Position numbers and translations under genes: made by a program. Under the pieces are notes generated by a model. The model saw only the letters and a list, made by a program, of their open reading frames with translations. It was not told the DNA's origin and ran no database searches. A stretch of DNA of 32,563 nucleotides from Membranihabitans marinus (GTDB lineage Bacteria; Bacteroidota; Bacteroidia; Chitinophagales; Saprospiraceae): assembly GCF_019802045.1 (NCBI RefSeq), contig NZ_JAHVHU010000026.1:1-32563 (forward strand), written 5' to 3'. Positions 9,132-17,419 of this stretch are shown here, one piece after another; positions within the stretch are counted from its first letter, which is position 1, and each line of letters opens with the position of its first letter.

Positions 9132-9596
9132 TTATGATGAAGATTTTTTAGATGTTCTGAAATACTTCATAGGTGCCCACAACATACCAAAACTTTCTCC
9201 ATCTTCCTTACCCCGATGTCGATGATGGGCGTGATGTGCTTTTCGAATGGCTTTAAAATACGGATGATCTACGTTTTTGAACCACACAAACCGTCCATGA
9301 ATCATCACATCATGAACCAGAAAGTACGCAATGCCATATAAGGTAATCCCCACTCCGATAGCAAACCGAAGATCTGTCATCCAATGTTCCCGTCCTAAGT
9401 AAAGCAGGACCAGAGCCGGCAGTGCGAAGATTAAAAAGAACGCATCATTCCGTTGAAACCGATAGTGTGGCTCTGGCTGATGATGATCGATGTGTAAAAA
9501 CCAGAGGAAACCATGCATGAGGTATTTATGTGTCGCCCAGGCAACGACTTCCATGGCCGCAAATGTAAGGATAACAACAAGGAGTGAAAGTATCAT
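9132..9596 (-). CDS. crtZ: Beta-carotene hydroxylase, CrtZ type
   Basis: This 154-residue membrane di-iron enzyme adds 3-hydroxyl groups to beta-carotene rings and yields zeaxanthin. The histidine boxes are all present: HKYLMH (about residues 23-28), HIDHH (35-39), HDVMIHGR (95-102) and HHAHHRHR (about 121-128). Hydrophobic helices lie at about 2-20, 52-68 and 77-95. The length is normal for bacterial CrtZ. The ATG lies 7 bases after the crtB stop. The TAA stop overlaps the probable crtY start by four bases. Confidence 0.95.
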   Translation of the reverse strand: MILSLLVVILTFAAMEVVAWATHKYLMHGFLWFLHIDHHQPEPHYRFQRNDAFFLIFALPALVLLYLGREHWMTDLRFAIGVGITLYGIAYFLVHDVMIHGRFVWFKNVDHPYFKAIRKAHHAHHRHRGKEDGESFGMLWAPMKYFRTSKKSSS

Positions 9597-9603
9597 AGGT
9601 GTA

Positions 9604-10443
9604 TTACTTTATATTAAGATAAAAGCGGACCGTCGTCCAAAATAAAAGTACAAATTTTACCGGATTGGAGACCCGTATCCGTCTGCTTCTCAGATCCTGA
9701 GGGTCAACCTTCTGGATCTTATACAACAAACGCCGGTAGTACACGTAGGCCACCCAAACCCCCAGCCGGACTCTTCCTCTAAGATGACGAATCCCTTCCA
9801 ATGCCTCTTGAAATTCCTGATTAATCTCATTTTCAATCTGGCGTTTTACCGATTCGGTCATCCACTCTCCATACTCGAGCCCGGGAAAATATTGCCGATC
9901 CAATGTCATATTATCTTCCCGTACATCCCGGAGGAAATTGACTTTTTGAAATGCCGACCCCAGTTTCCGAGCCGATCGTTCCAGTTCGTCGAACTTTGCA
10001 TCATCACCTTTTACAAAAACGTGAAGGCACATCAATCCAACCACCTCCGCAGATCCAAAGATGTAGTTATCGTAAGAACTCCGATCATGGGTATGAACCG
10101 TCAGATCAGCCTCCATACTGGACAAAAAAGCTGCAATGTGTTCTGGGCGAATTCTGTATTGGTGGACCACCTCCTGAAAAGCCTGTAGCACAGGATTAGT
10201 ACTTATCCTTCGTTCCAGTGCCTTCCAGGTGTCCTGCTTAAACTCTTTGAACAGATCGCCCTGTGGGTAGTCGTGAAAAGTATCAACAATCTCATCAGCC
10301 AAACGGACAAATCCATAAATACAGGTGATGGCAGTACGTTCTGTCCTGGGGAAAATCCGGGTTCCCAGCGAAAAACTGGTGCTGTAATTTTTCAGAATAG
10401 TGTGACTACATATCCTGGATATATGATCATAGGTTTCTTTCAT
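9604..10443 (-). CDS. crtB: Phytoene synthase
   Basis: This 279-residue enzyme condenses two geranylgeranyl diphosphates to phytoene, the committed step of C40 carotenoid synthesis. The two aspartate-rich Mg-diphosphate sites are clear: LADEIVDTFHD with Asp50 and Asp54, and NFLRDVREDN with Asp173 and Asp177. The family segments YIFGSAEVVGLMCLHVF and DRQYFP are also present. The ATG overlaps the crtI stop as ATGA (10440-10443), which implies coupled translation. A squalene synthase role is less likely given the crtI and crtZ neighbours. Confidence 0.95.
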   Translation of the reverse strand: MKETYDHISRICSHTILKNYSTSFSLGTRIFPRTERTAITCIYGFVRLADEIVDTFHDYPQGDLFKEFKQDTWKALERRISTNPVLQAFQEVVHQYRIRPEHIAAFLSSMEADLTVHTHDRSSYDNYIFGSAEVVGLMCLHVFVKGDDAKFDELERSARKLGSAFQKVNFLRDVREDNMTLDRQYFPGLEYGEWMTESVKRQIENEINQEFQEALEGIRHLRGRVRLGVWVAYVYYRRLLYKIQKVDPQDLRSRRIRVSNPVKFVLLFWTTVRFYLNIK

Positions 10444-11930
10444 AGGGCTCCATTTTTTAGTTGGTAGTTCTTTATGATATAATCCGCAACAATTTCACCT
10501 GAAATAAGCGCCGGGGGTACGCCCGGACCAGGAACCGTCAATTGGCCGGCATAAAAAAGATTGTGAAGTTTGCGATGACGAATAGAGGGCTTCAGTACCG
10601 CGGTCTGACGGAGGGTATTGGCGAGTCCATAGGCATTTCCGCCATACGCATTGTATTCTTGTTTGAAATCATCCAAACCATACGATTTTTTCACCACGAT
10701 GTGTTCTTTTATATTTTCACCCGTGACTTCTTCAAATCGCGAAATAATCATTGAAAAATAGTGCTCCCTGATCTCCTCACTATCTTCCAGGCCCGTGGCA
10801 ATGGGAATTAAAAAAAACAAATTCTCATGTCCTACCGGAGCTACCCCCTCATCGGTCTTACTCGGGCAGCACACATAGAAAAGGGGATCGTCGGGCCAGG
10901 ATGGATGGGAATAAATAGTGTCTATGTGTTTATCAAAAGGGGCGTGAAAAAACAAATTATGATGTTCAATATCTTCCATTTTTTTGTTAATCCCTACATA
11001 ATACAACAGCGCTGAGGGCGCAAAAACTTTCTTTTTCCAGTAATCACTTTTATAATTTCGCTTTTTTGATGCCAACAACGTGTCGATGTGGGCATAATCG
11101 GCCGAACCCACCACAAAGTCAGTTTCTACTCCTTGCTTGCCTTCCAGTACAATACGTGTCACTGAATCGCGATTGGTTTCAAATCCTGTTACCGCTGTTC
11201 CGGCATAAATTTCTACCCCCAAATCTTTCACCACATCTTCGAAGCCTTTCACTACGCCGGCAAACCCACCGGATGGATAATAGGTCCCCAGACACATTCC
11301 GGCGTAGTTCATCATGGTATACAAGGCTGGGATTCTGGACGCAGAAGCCCCTAAAAACAACACGGGAAATTCCATGATCTTTCGAATTCGCTCATTCTTA
11401 AATCGCTTTTGCACGTGATCGGCTACCGAAGAAAAGAGATCCATTTTCATGGCGGACTTCCACAATGCCGGCGAAAGAAACTCCATCCAGGAAACCGAAG
11501 GCATCCGCGCCATTCCGTTGACCCCCAGGGTATACTTTTCCCGGGCTTCCTTCATAAACCGATCCAGAGCCACCGCCCCGCCCGACTCCATGTTTTCAAA
11601 CAAATCGCGAAGTTCATTGTAATCATCCGGGATATCCACATAATCCAGTTTGTCAAAATAAACCCGAAATCCAGGATCCAGTCGAGTCAAAGAATAATAA
11701 TCGGATCTTTTCACGCCCATCCGGTGAAATGCCTGATCGTAAACTTCCGGCATCCAATACCAGCTGGGCCCTTTATCAAAATGAAACCCTTCGATGTTCA
11801 TACTACTTGCCCGACCACCTAAAAATAAATTCTTTTCATAAAGAGAAACTTCAAATCCTTCCTTAGCCAGTACCCCGGCAGAAACCAATCCGGAGAAGCC
11901 AGCTCCAATGACACATACTTTTTGTTTCAT
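10440..11930 (-). CDS. crtI: Phytoene desaturase
   Basis: This 496-residue FAD enzyme dehydrogenates phytoene to lycopene. The N-terminal dinucleotide-binding fold is VCVIGAGFSGLVSAGVLA (residues 5-22), followed by YEKNLFLGGRASS. The C-terminal CrtI signature LFYAGQLTVPGPGVPPALIS lies near residue 470. The length is typical of bacterial CrtI. It is the first enzyme gene after the MerR/B12 regulator, 86 bases downstream in the same direction, and it overlaps crtB by 4 bases. A 4,4'-desaturase or ketolase of the same superfamily is a weaker alternative, because this is the only CrtI-like gene in the locus. Confidence 0.95.
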   Translation of the reverse strand: MKQKVCVIGAGFSGLVSAGVLAKEGFEVSLYEKNLFLGGRASSMNIEGFHFDKGPSWYWMPEVYDQAFHRMGVKRSDYYSLTRLDPGFRVYFDKLDYVDIPDDYNELRDLFENMESGGAVALDRFMKEAREKYTLGVNGMARMPSVSWMEFLSPALWKSAMKMDLFSSVADHVQKRFKNERIRKIMEFPVLFLGASASRIPALYTMMNYAGMCLGTYYPSGGFAGVVKGFEDVVKDLGVEIYAGTAVTGFETNRDSVTRIVLEGKQGVETDFVVGSADYAHIDTLLASKKRNYKSDYWKKKVFAPSALLYYVGINKKMEDIEHHNLFFHAPFDKHIDTIYSHPSWPDDPLFYVCCPSKTDEGVAPVGHENLFFLIPIATGLEDSEEIREHYFSMIISRFEEVTGENIKEHIVVKKSYGLDDFKQEYNAYGGNAYGLANTLRQTAVLKPSIRHRKLHNLFYAGQLTVPGPGVPPALISGEIVADYIIKNYQLKNGAL

Positions 11931-12016
11931 AACATTATGAATTTGAGGTGCACAAAGGGTACGACATCACGAGGAGGTTCGGTCACAGGGTAGAATGTTA
12001 TGTGTCTAGACATCCA

Positions 12017-12916
12017 TCATGATTGTAGTTTTGAATGATTCTTGATATATTCTTTGAACTGATCAATCGTGGACTGGTGGCTCGCATGTTCACACTGTCC
12101 AATAATTTCAGCGTCTTCTACATTCAGCCGACCGTTGAACACGATTTCTTTGTCTTGATGACCCAACGTCTTTACGTATTCCAGAAATGTGCTATTCATT
12201 TTAATCCCATGGATGAAGGTCATCAGGATCCCTATTTCTTGATCCACTAATAATTTTTTAAGGTTATCCAACGGAATATCGGCGCCCAGGTTAATAGTTC
12301 CTATGCCTTGCATACGCAACAAATGCTCTGAAACCAACAACCCCAATTCATGGTATTCATCCGGTGGAAGGAAAAGAAGCACCTTACATGTTGTGTTCTC
12401 AGGCAAGGGGAGCTCCTCCGTCTCTACTAAAATCTTCCTGCGTACCAATTGTGAGAAAAAATGTTCTTCAACCGGAGCGATAACTTCGGTCATCCACAAC
12501 TGTCCCATGTGCTCAAAGGCAGGAACAAGGTAATCGGACCACAGAGCGATAAATGACATGCGGGAACGCAACTGCGCATAAATAGCATTAAATTTTTCTT
12601 CGTCATAATTCAAAGCGGATTGCAGCCACTGATTATTATAATAAGCCACCTCCCGTAGGGGTTCTTGCTTTACCACCAATAGTCCCTTCACTTTGGATTT
12701 TATCTGACTCCAGTCCCAGCCGGCGATTTTAGAGATTTTATATCCTTTTGAAACCAACTGCTCGACATTGAGCAATTTCATCAGGTCATGGTCAGAATAC
12801 AACCGGTGATTTCCTTTGGTTCGTTTGGGATGCAACAAGGCATACCGTTTCTCCCACATCCGGATCGTATGTGCTTTAACACCACTAATTCTTTCAAGAT
12901 CAGAAATTGAATACAT
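12017..12916 (-). CDS. CarH/LitR-like MerR regulator with B12-binding domain
   Basis: This is a 299-residue transcription factor and a probable light sensor for the carotenoid operon. Residues 1-70 form a MerR winged helix (YSISDLERISGVKAHTIRMW, then KGNHRLYSDHDL). A helical cap and a cobalamin-binding fold follow. The CarH hallmark W-x9-EH is intact (Trp141, Glu151, His152), as is the lower-ligand motif E-x-H-x-x-G (EYHELG, His189), with GADIP after it. In characterised CarH proteins, adenosylcobalamin-bound tetramers repress in the dark and fall apart in light. All residues needed for that are visible here. It heads the crt gene row and has a palindrome over its own promoter, so autoregulation is likely. 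Its exact operator is inferred. Confidence 0.9.
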   Translation of the reverse strand: MYSISDLERISGVKAHTIRMWEKRYALLHPKRTKGNHRLYSDHDLMKLLNVEQLVSKGYKISKIAGWDWSQIKSKVKGLLVVKQEPLREVAYYNNQWLQSALNYDEEKFNAIYAQLRSRMSFIALWSDYLVPAFEHMGQLWMTEVIAPVEEHFFSQLVRRKILVETEELPLPENTTCKVLLFLPPDEYHELGLLVSEHLLRMQGIGTINLGADIPLDNLKKLLVDQEIGILMTFIHGIKMNSTFLEYVKTLGHQDKEIVFNGRLNVEDAEIIGQCEHASHQSTIDQFKEYIKNHSKLQS

Positions 12917-12917
12917 G

Positions 12918-12951
12918 TTTGTTCAATTATATTGCAATATACTTAAACAAA
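12918..12951. promoter_or_regulatory. 34-bp imperfect palindrome, candidate CarH-type operator
   Basis: The left arm is tttgttcaattatattg. The right arm reads tttgtttaagtatattg on the other strand, so 15 of 17 positions match, with a perfect 14-bp core tatattgcaatata. It lies between the ATG of the MerR/B12 regulator and its probable -7 box, and also upstream of the divergent FAD dehydrogenase. A protein bound here could block transcription start of the regulator and affect both directions. Confidence 0.7.
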
Positions 12952-12981
12952 AATAAACGAACAAAAAAAATTTAACCTCAA
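12948..12981 (-). promoter_or_regulatory. Candidate promoter of the regulator-crt operon
   Basis: Read leftward, TATTTTTG (12955-12948) is a full match to the TAnnTTTG element. TTG at 12981-12979 lies 23 bases upstream of it, at the long end of the accepted spacing. Transcription would start inside the palindrome and leave a leader of about 25 bases. The palindrome overlaps the -7 box by 4 bases. Confidence 0.45.
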
Positions 12982-13012
12982 GGGAAAATAATAATGGATT
13001 ACGGGAAAATTA

Positions 13013-14704
13013 ATGCAAATTAGACAGCGGACAACACACACGACCATGCCATCTGATTTTCATCCCCACGCTATTATTATTGGAGCTGGTATTGCCGGAC
13101 TCACGGCAGCCCTGGAAATTGTCAAAAAGGGAAAGAAGGTGTTACTCCTCGATCAGGAATCAGAGCAGAACCTGGGGGGGCAGGCTTTCTGGTCTTTGGG
13201 AGGGTTATTTTTTATCAATTCGCCCTTGCAGCGTAGGATGGGCATTAAGGACAGCCTTTCACTAGCCCGGCAAGATTGGATGGGTACCGCGGGGTTTGAC
13301 CGGAAAGAAGATCATTGGCCCCGCAAATGGGCTGAAGCGTACCTAGAGTTTGCCGCAGGTCCAAAATACCAATATGTCCGTGATTTGGGGATATCCTTTT
13401 TCCCAGTGGTCAGTTGGGCAGAACGAGGCGATGGCACAGCAACTGGTCATGGCAATTCGGTTCCTCGATTTCACATTCCCTGGGGCACCGGAACGGGTAT
13501 TATCAAGCCATTTATCAAAAAGGCGTACGCAGCCCAGAAAAATGGATTACTCCGGATGAAGTTTCGCCATCAGGTCACTAACCTGGTTGACAATGGTCTG
13601 AAAATATCCGGAGTTCAAGGCCATCTCCTGGCACCAGCGACCGAGGTCAGAGGCCAAGCTACGAACCGACAGGTAATCGGATCGTTTGAGTTTCAGGCAC
13701 CAGACATTGTAGTTAGCTCCGGAGGCATCGGTGCCAATCTGGAATTGGTGCGAAAAAACTGGCCAACAAGACTGGGGACTCCGCCTAAGAGTATGGTAAG
13801 TGGCGTCCCGGATTACGTGGATGGCAAGATGATCGGGGTGGCCGAATTGGCCGGAGCGAACGTGATCAACCGGGACCGAATGTGGCATTACACGGAAGGC
13901 ATAAAAAACTATGACCCGATCTGGTCAAACCATGGGATTCGGATATTACCAGGACCTTCTTCTTTGTGGTTTACGGCCACTGGACAACGGCTACCCCCAC
14001 CCTACTTGCCTGGATTTGACACGCTGGGGACTTTGGAACACATCCGGAAATCCGGCCATGATTATTCCTGGTTTATACTTACACAAAGTATTATCAAGAA
14101 AGAGTTTGCTCTGTCTGGTTCGGAACAAAATCCCGATCTAACCAACAGGGATTATAAACTTTTACTAAAAAGAGCATTTGGCTCCAAAGCCACCGGGCCT
14201 GTAGAAGCTTTTAAAAAACGAGGGGTAGATTTTGTTGTCGCAGACCGCATTGAGGACTTGGTAACAGGAATGAACAACCTCGCAGGCAACTCACTGCTCA
14301 ATCTCGACCATGTCCGCGACCAAATTAGTGCCCGCGACCAGCAAATGGATCATAAATACTCGAAGGATCTCCAAGTGACCTATCTGCGGGGAACCAGAAA
14401 CTTTTTAGGTGACAAATTATTCCGAACCGCAAAACCACATAAAATTTTGGATCCTAAAAATGGCCCATTAATTGCCGTTCGACTCCATATTTTAACCCGA
14501 AAGACACTCGGAGGTATAGAAACCAATCTCGATGGTCAGGTTTTACAAAAAAATGGCACAGTTCTGAGCGGCCTCTATGCTGCCGGGGAAGCTTCCGGGT
14601 TTGGTGGCGGGGGATATCATGGGTACCGGGCCCTGGAAGGTACTTTTCTGGGTGGGTGCATTTTCTCAGGAATGAAGGCAGGTCGGCACATCGGAAAAAA
14701 ATAA
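13013..14704 (+). CDS. FAD-binding dehydrogenase (ketosteroid-dehydrogenase/fumarate-reductase superfamily)
   Basis: This 563-residue flavoprotein has an N-terminal FAD site IIIGAGIAGLTAALEIVKKG (residues 21-40) followed by VLLLDQE. The C-terminal family signature GLYAAGEASGFGGGGYHGYR ends the FAD domain. The layout matches the FAD-binding dehydrogenase group related to 3-ketosteroid 1-dehydrogenases and flavocytochrome fumarate reductases, but the substrate is unknown. ATG at residue 12 is an alternative start just before the conserved fold. It diverges from the carotenoid regulator across a 96-bp gap with a shared palindrome, and an SRPBCC lipid-binding-type protein follows it closely. Control with the carotenoid genes is plausible but inferred. 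Confidence 0.85.
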   Translation: MQIRQRTTHTTMPSDFHPHAIIIGAGIAGLTAALEIVKKGKKVLLLDQESEQNLGGQAFWSLGGLFFINSPLQRRMGIKDSLSLARQDWMGTAGFDRKEDHWPRKWAEAYLEFAAGPKYQYVRDLGISFFPVVSWAERGDGTATGHGNSVPRFHIPWGTGTGIIKPFIKKAYAAQKNGLLRMKFRHQVTNLVDNGLKISGVQGHLLAPATEVRGQATNRQVIGSFEFQAPDIVVSSGGIGANLELVRKNWPTRLGTPPKSMVSGVPDYVDGKMIGVAELAGANVINRDRMWHYTEGIKNYDPIWSNHGIRILPGPSSLWFTATGQRLPPPYLPGFDTLGTLEHIRKSGHDYSWFILTQSIIKKEFALSGSEQNPDLTNRDYKLLLKRAFGSKATGPVEAFKKRGVDFVVADRIEDLVTGMNNLAGNSLLNLDHVRDQISARDQQMDHKYSKDLQVTYLRGTRNFLGDKLFRTAKPHKILDPKNGPLIAVRLHILTRKTLGGIETNLDGQVLQKNGTVLSGLYAAGEASGFGGGGYHGYRALEGTFLGGCIFSGMKAGRHIGKK

Positions 14705-14717
14705 ATTATTGAAACGT

Positions 14718-15185
14718 ATGGCCATTTTTCAGTTCAAAGAATCACAGATAATTCGCGCTCCCCGTGAGGAGGTATGGCAGTTCATCGCAACTCCGGCCAA
14801 TCTGGCGAAGATCACACCCAAGCACATGGGATTTGACATCCAGACCCCAGATTTGCCCTCAACCATGTACCCGGGGATGATCATTCAATACAAGGTCAAA
14901 CCCTTGTTGGGCATACCCTTGACCTGGTTGACCGAGATCACCCATGTAGAAGAGCATAAATTTTTCATTGATGTCCAACGATCAGGTCCTTATGCCTTCT
15001 GGCACCATCAGCACTTTCTTGCAGAGACCGCTGGGGGCGTCCGCATGGACGACATTGTAACCTACCAGCCGCCATTTGGATTTCTCGGCACAATCGCCAA
15101 TGAGCTGTTTATCCGAAACCAATTGAAAGGGATATTTGAATACCGCAGAAAGGTATTGGATGATATCTTCAATCGCCAATCCTGA
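14718..15185 (+). CDS. SRPBCC (START-like) family protein
   Basis: This protein of about 155 residues has the helix-grip fold typical of hydrophobic ligand carriers and cyclases. It begins with the family pattern FKESQIIRAPREEVWQFIATPANLAKITP and ends with a long C-terminal helix (IRNQLKGIFEYRRKVLDDIF). I chose the ATG at 14718; an in-frame TTG three codons upstream is possible. It starts 13 bases after the FAD dehydrogenase stop, so the two probably share a transcript. The ligand is unknown; a carotenoid or other lipid is only suggested by the neighbourhood. Confidence 0.85.
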   Translation: MAIFQFKESQIIRAPREEVWQFIATPANLAKITPKHMGFDIQTPDLPSTMYPGMIIQYKVKPLLGIPLTWLTEITHVEEHKFFIDVQRSGPYAFWHHQHFLAETAGGVRMDDIVTYQPPFGFLGTIANELFIRNQLKGIFEYRRKVLDDIFNRQS

Positions 15186-15296
15186 GCACCTGTCCAGTCA
15201 TTGTTAGATTCATTCGGGCCCACCGATGGAGATGAGTAAAGAACTCCATCGCCCGGTAAGAATGTTGATGAATCTTGATCGAGAATATCGCTGGCG

Positions 15297-16121
15297 CTAT
15301 TGACCAGCAATCCCTCGCCATCCCTGAAGACCTCCTGTGTGTAAAAACACGACTTGACTTCCAGGTGGAATCAATTGATATTTGACATATTCAAAGAAAG
15401 CAAACATGGCCTTCCCGGAATATATCGGATCCAGACGGATCGAATAAACCTCCTCAAACCATTTCACAAATTTCAGCAAAGATGATGGTGTCTTCCCGTA
15501 GCCTCCAAAATGCCACTGTTCAGCCAAAGTCCATCCTTGAAATCGATCTAATTTCCATCGAGCATTCAAATCCTTAAAAAGGGTCGATGACTTCAGCGCT
15601 GAAACACCAAGAACCTGTTCGCGATCTCTCTTGTATTTTATCATCCCGGCCATAGTTGCACCGGTTCCTACCGGACAAATGAACAAATCCGGTTTAGGCA
15701 ATACTTCTCTGACCTCCTCCATCATGCTTTTGAATCCAAGCAGGGATTTGGGATGACTTCCACCTTCGGGAATAATCAGGTAACCCGGGTATCGTGCACG
15801 CCATGCTCTCATCATGGGGATAGTATCCTTCTCGCGATATTGTTTTGGTGGGATCGTCCGAACTTCTGCACCCCACGTCCGAACATCCTCGAGCGTCGCA
15901 CTCTGTGGATGTGATACCGAGGATCGGATCATAAGAGTCAGTGGAACACCATAACACCGGCACATCCAGGCCAGTGCATGGGCGTGATTGGAATTAGGGC
16001 CACCAAACGAAAGAACGCCCTCATACCCATTATTCGCCAATTCAGGCATTAAAAAAGCTAGTTTACGGTATTTATTACCGGAAACAATAGGGTGTATCAA
16101 ATCATCTCGTTTGACCCACAA
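15297..16121 (-). CDS. PLP-dependent ACC deaminase/D-cysteine desulfhydrase family enzyme
   Basis: This is a tryptophan-synthase-beta-fold PLP enzyme. Family members open the ring of 1-aminocyclopropane-1-carboxylate or release sulfide from D-cysteine; the latter is more common outside plant associates. The PLP lysine lies in VSGNKYRKL (Lys17 of the given reading). SFGGPNSNHAHALAW holds the cofactor and substrate serine, and CPVGTGATMAGM binds the PLP phosphate. The given TTG start (MWVKRDDL) removes the conserved first segment. The frame continues upstream as TRLPSPLVELKDPFWNNQEI without any ATG, to a GTA at 16187-16185. That GTA overlaps the stop of the preceding gene as GTAA (see findings). 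A CTG at 16178 is another candidate start. Confidence 0.85.
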   Translation of the reverse strand: MWVKRDDLIHPIVSGNKYRKLAFLMPELANNGYEGVLSFGGPNSNHAHALAWMCRCYGVPLTLMIRSSVSHPQSATLEDVRTWGAEVRTIPPKQYREKDTIPMMRAWRARYPGYLIIPEGGSHPKSLLGFKSMMEEVREVLPKPDLFICPVGTGATMAGMIKYKRDREQVLGVSALKSSTLFKDLNARWKLDRFQGWTLAEQWHFGGYGKTPSSLLKFVKWFEEVYSIRLDPIYSGKAMFAFFEYVKYQLIPPGSQVVFLHTGGLQGWRGIAGQ

Positions 16122-16183
16122 CCGGATTTCCTGATTATTCCAAAACGGATCCTTTAACTCGACCAGTGGTGAGGGCAGCCGGG

Positions 16184-17149
16184 TTACATTTTCTCCTGTT
16201 GAATTCGCTCCAATAATGCCTTGCTTTTACGGATCCCAGTATATTCATCGTCCTCATTTCCCTCATATTCAATCCCCACCCAGCTGTGGTAACCGGCATC
16301 GAGAACAATATCCATCATTTTATCATAATCGGTATGAATTTCATTACCATTCGAATCAAAATCATGCGTTTTTGCAGATACTGCTTTGGCATAAGGCATT
16401 AATTCTTTAACTCCTTGATACCGGTCATACTCTTCTTTACACCCACCTTCTCCACGATCTATGCAAAAGTTACCGAAGTCAGGCAATGTGCCACAATTGT
16501 CCATATCAATCTGTTTCATCACATCAGCCAACCAGGCGCCATTGGATGAAATACCCCCGTGATTTTCAACGATGATGTTCATGTCAAATGGTTTTGCAAA
16601 TTCAGCTAATCGTCCCAGACCATCCACGGCTGCTGCTTTTACTTCATCCGGGGTTCCTTGACCATAGGCATTGACTCGAATAGAACCGCATCCCAGATGT
16701 TTTGCTGCTTCTACCCATTTCTTGTGATTTTCAATAGCCTGTGTCCGCTCTTTGTCATCCAGGCTGGCCATACCACCTTCCCGATCAATCATAATCAGGT
16801 TTTGATAAACGCCATAATCATCGGCGCGCTTATTAAGCTCGTTCAAATAATCCTTGTCTTTGGCTTTTTCAAAAAAGAAAGCATTCACGTACTCTATGGC
16901 ATCAATATCAAACTCTTCGCGGGTGATGCGGGCAAAATCCAGATTATCGATCTCTTCTGCAAAAAGTGCATTGTGCAAAGACCACTCCGCCAATGATATT
17001 TTGAATGGCAGATCAGATCCTGTTCCGTGGGAAGCTGTGCTTTTCTCCTCATTATTTTTACGCGTACTGTTCCCACAGGCAGCTGTTCCTAGTACTCCTA
17101 TTGCCCCCAGTGCATAGGTGGATTGACGGATAAATTTTCTTCTTTTCAT
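16184..17149 (-). CDS. Sugar phosphate isomerase/epimerase-like TIM barrel, Tat-exported lipoprotein
   Basis: This 321-residue protein belongs to the xylose-isomerase-like TIM barrel group. The N-terminus has a twin-arginine motif (RRKFIRQS, residues 3-10) followed by a hydrophobic stretch and the lipobox GTAAC at about Cys25, so it is probably exported folded and lipidated. Metal-binding positions seem kept: IIVENHGG, LPDFGNFCID, SAKTHDFD and WVGIEYEG. Exported members are frequent in Bacteroidota sugar catabolism, but the substrate is unknown. The TAA stop overlaps by four bases the probable start of the PLP enzyme downstream. Confidence 0.9.
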   Translation of the reverse strand: MKRRKFIRQSTYALGAIGVLGTAACGNSTRKNNEEKSTASHGTGSDLPFKISLAEWSLHNALFAEEIDNLDFARITREEFDIDAIEYVNAFFFEKAKDKDYLNELNKRADDYGVYQNLIMIDREGGMASLDDKERTQAIENHKKWVEAAKHLGCGSIRVNAYGQGTPDEVKAAAVDGLGRLAEFAKPFDMNIIVENHGGISSNGAWLADVMKQIDMDNCGTLPDFGNFCIDRGEGGCKEEYDRYQGVKELMPYAKAVSAKTHDFDSNGNEIHTDYDKMMDIVLDAGYHSWVGIEYEGNEDDEYTGIRKSKALLERIQQEKM

Positions 17150-17419
17150 AGTTTTTAGTTAAGGTAATTAATGGTGGCCCTGATTTGGAATGGGAAGATA
17201 TTGAAAAAAATTTATAGTTCATAGTTTGAACAGTGGTAGTTCACAGCGGCATGGATCGAACTTGGGAAAGCTGGGGAAGATACTGCCTGAATACGAAAGA
17301 CAACCACACCAGTGCAATGCCTTTATGAAGAAAGGTTTCTTACCTGCACAGCGGATATACTAACCAGGTTCCAGCCGGTCTTTCAAGTGGGAAGTTCAGT
17401 ACAGCCCACGTGCGACCGT

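Noticed and set aside
9132-9165. Programmed frameshift fusing CrtZ to CrtY at the AAAAAA run
   Set aside because: The frame relation is -1, but the run does not form a standard slippery heptamer and no pseudoknot is evident; re-initiation at the stop is simpler. The similar junction at 16184 joins unrelated enzymes.
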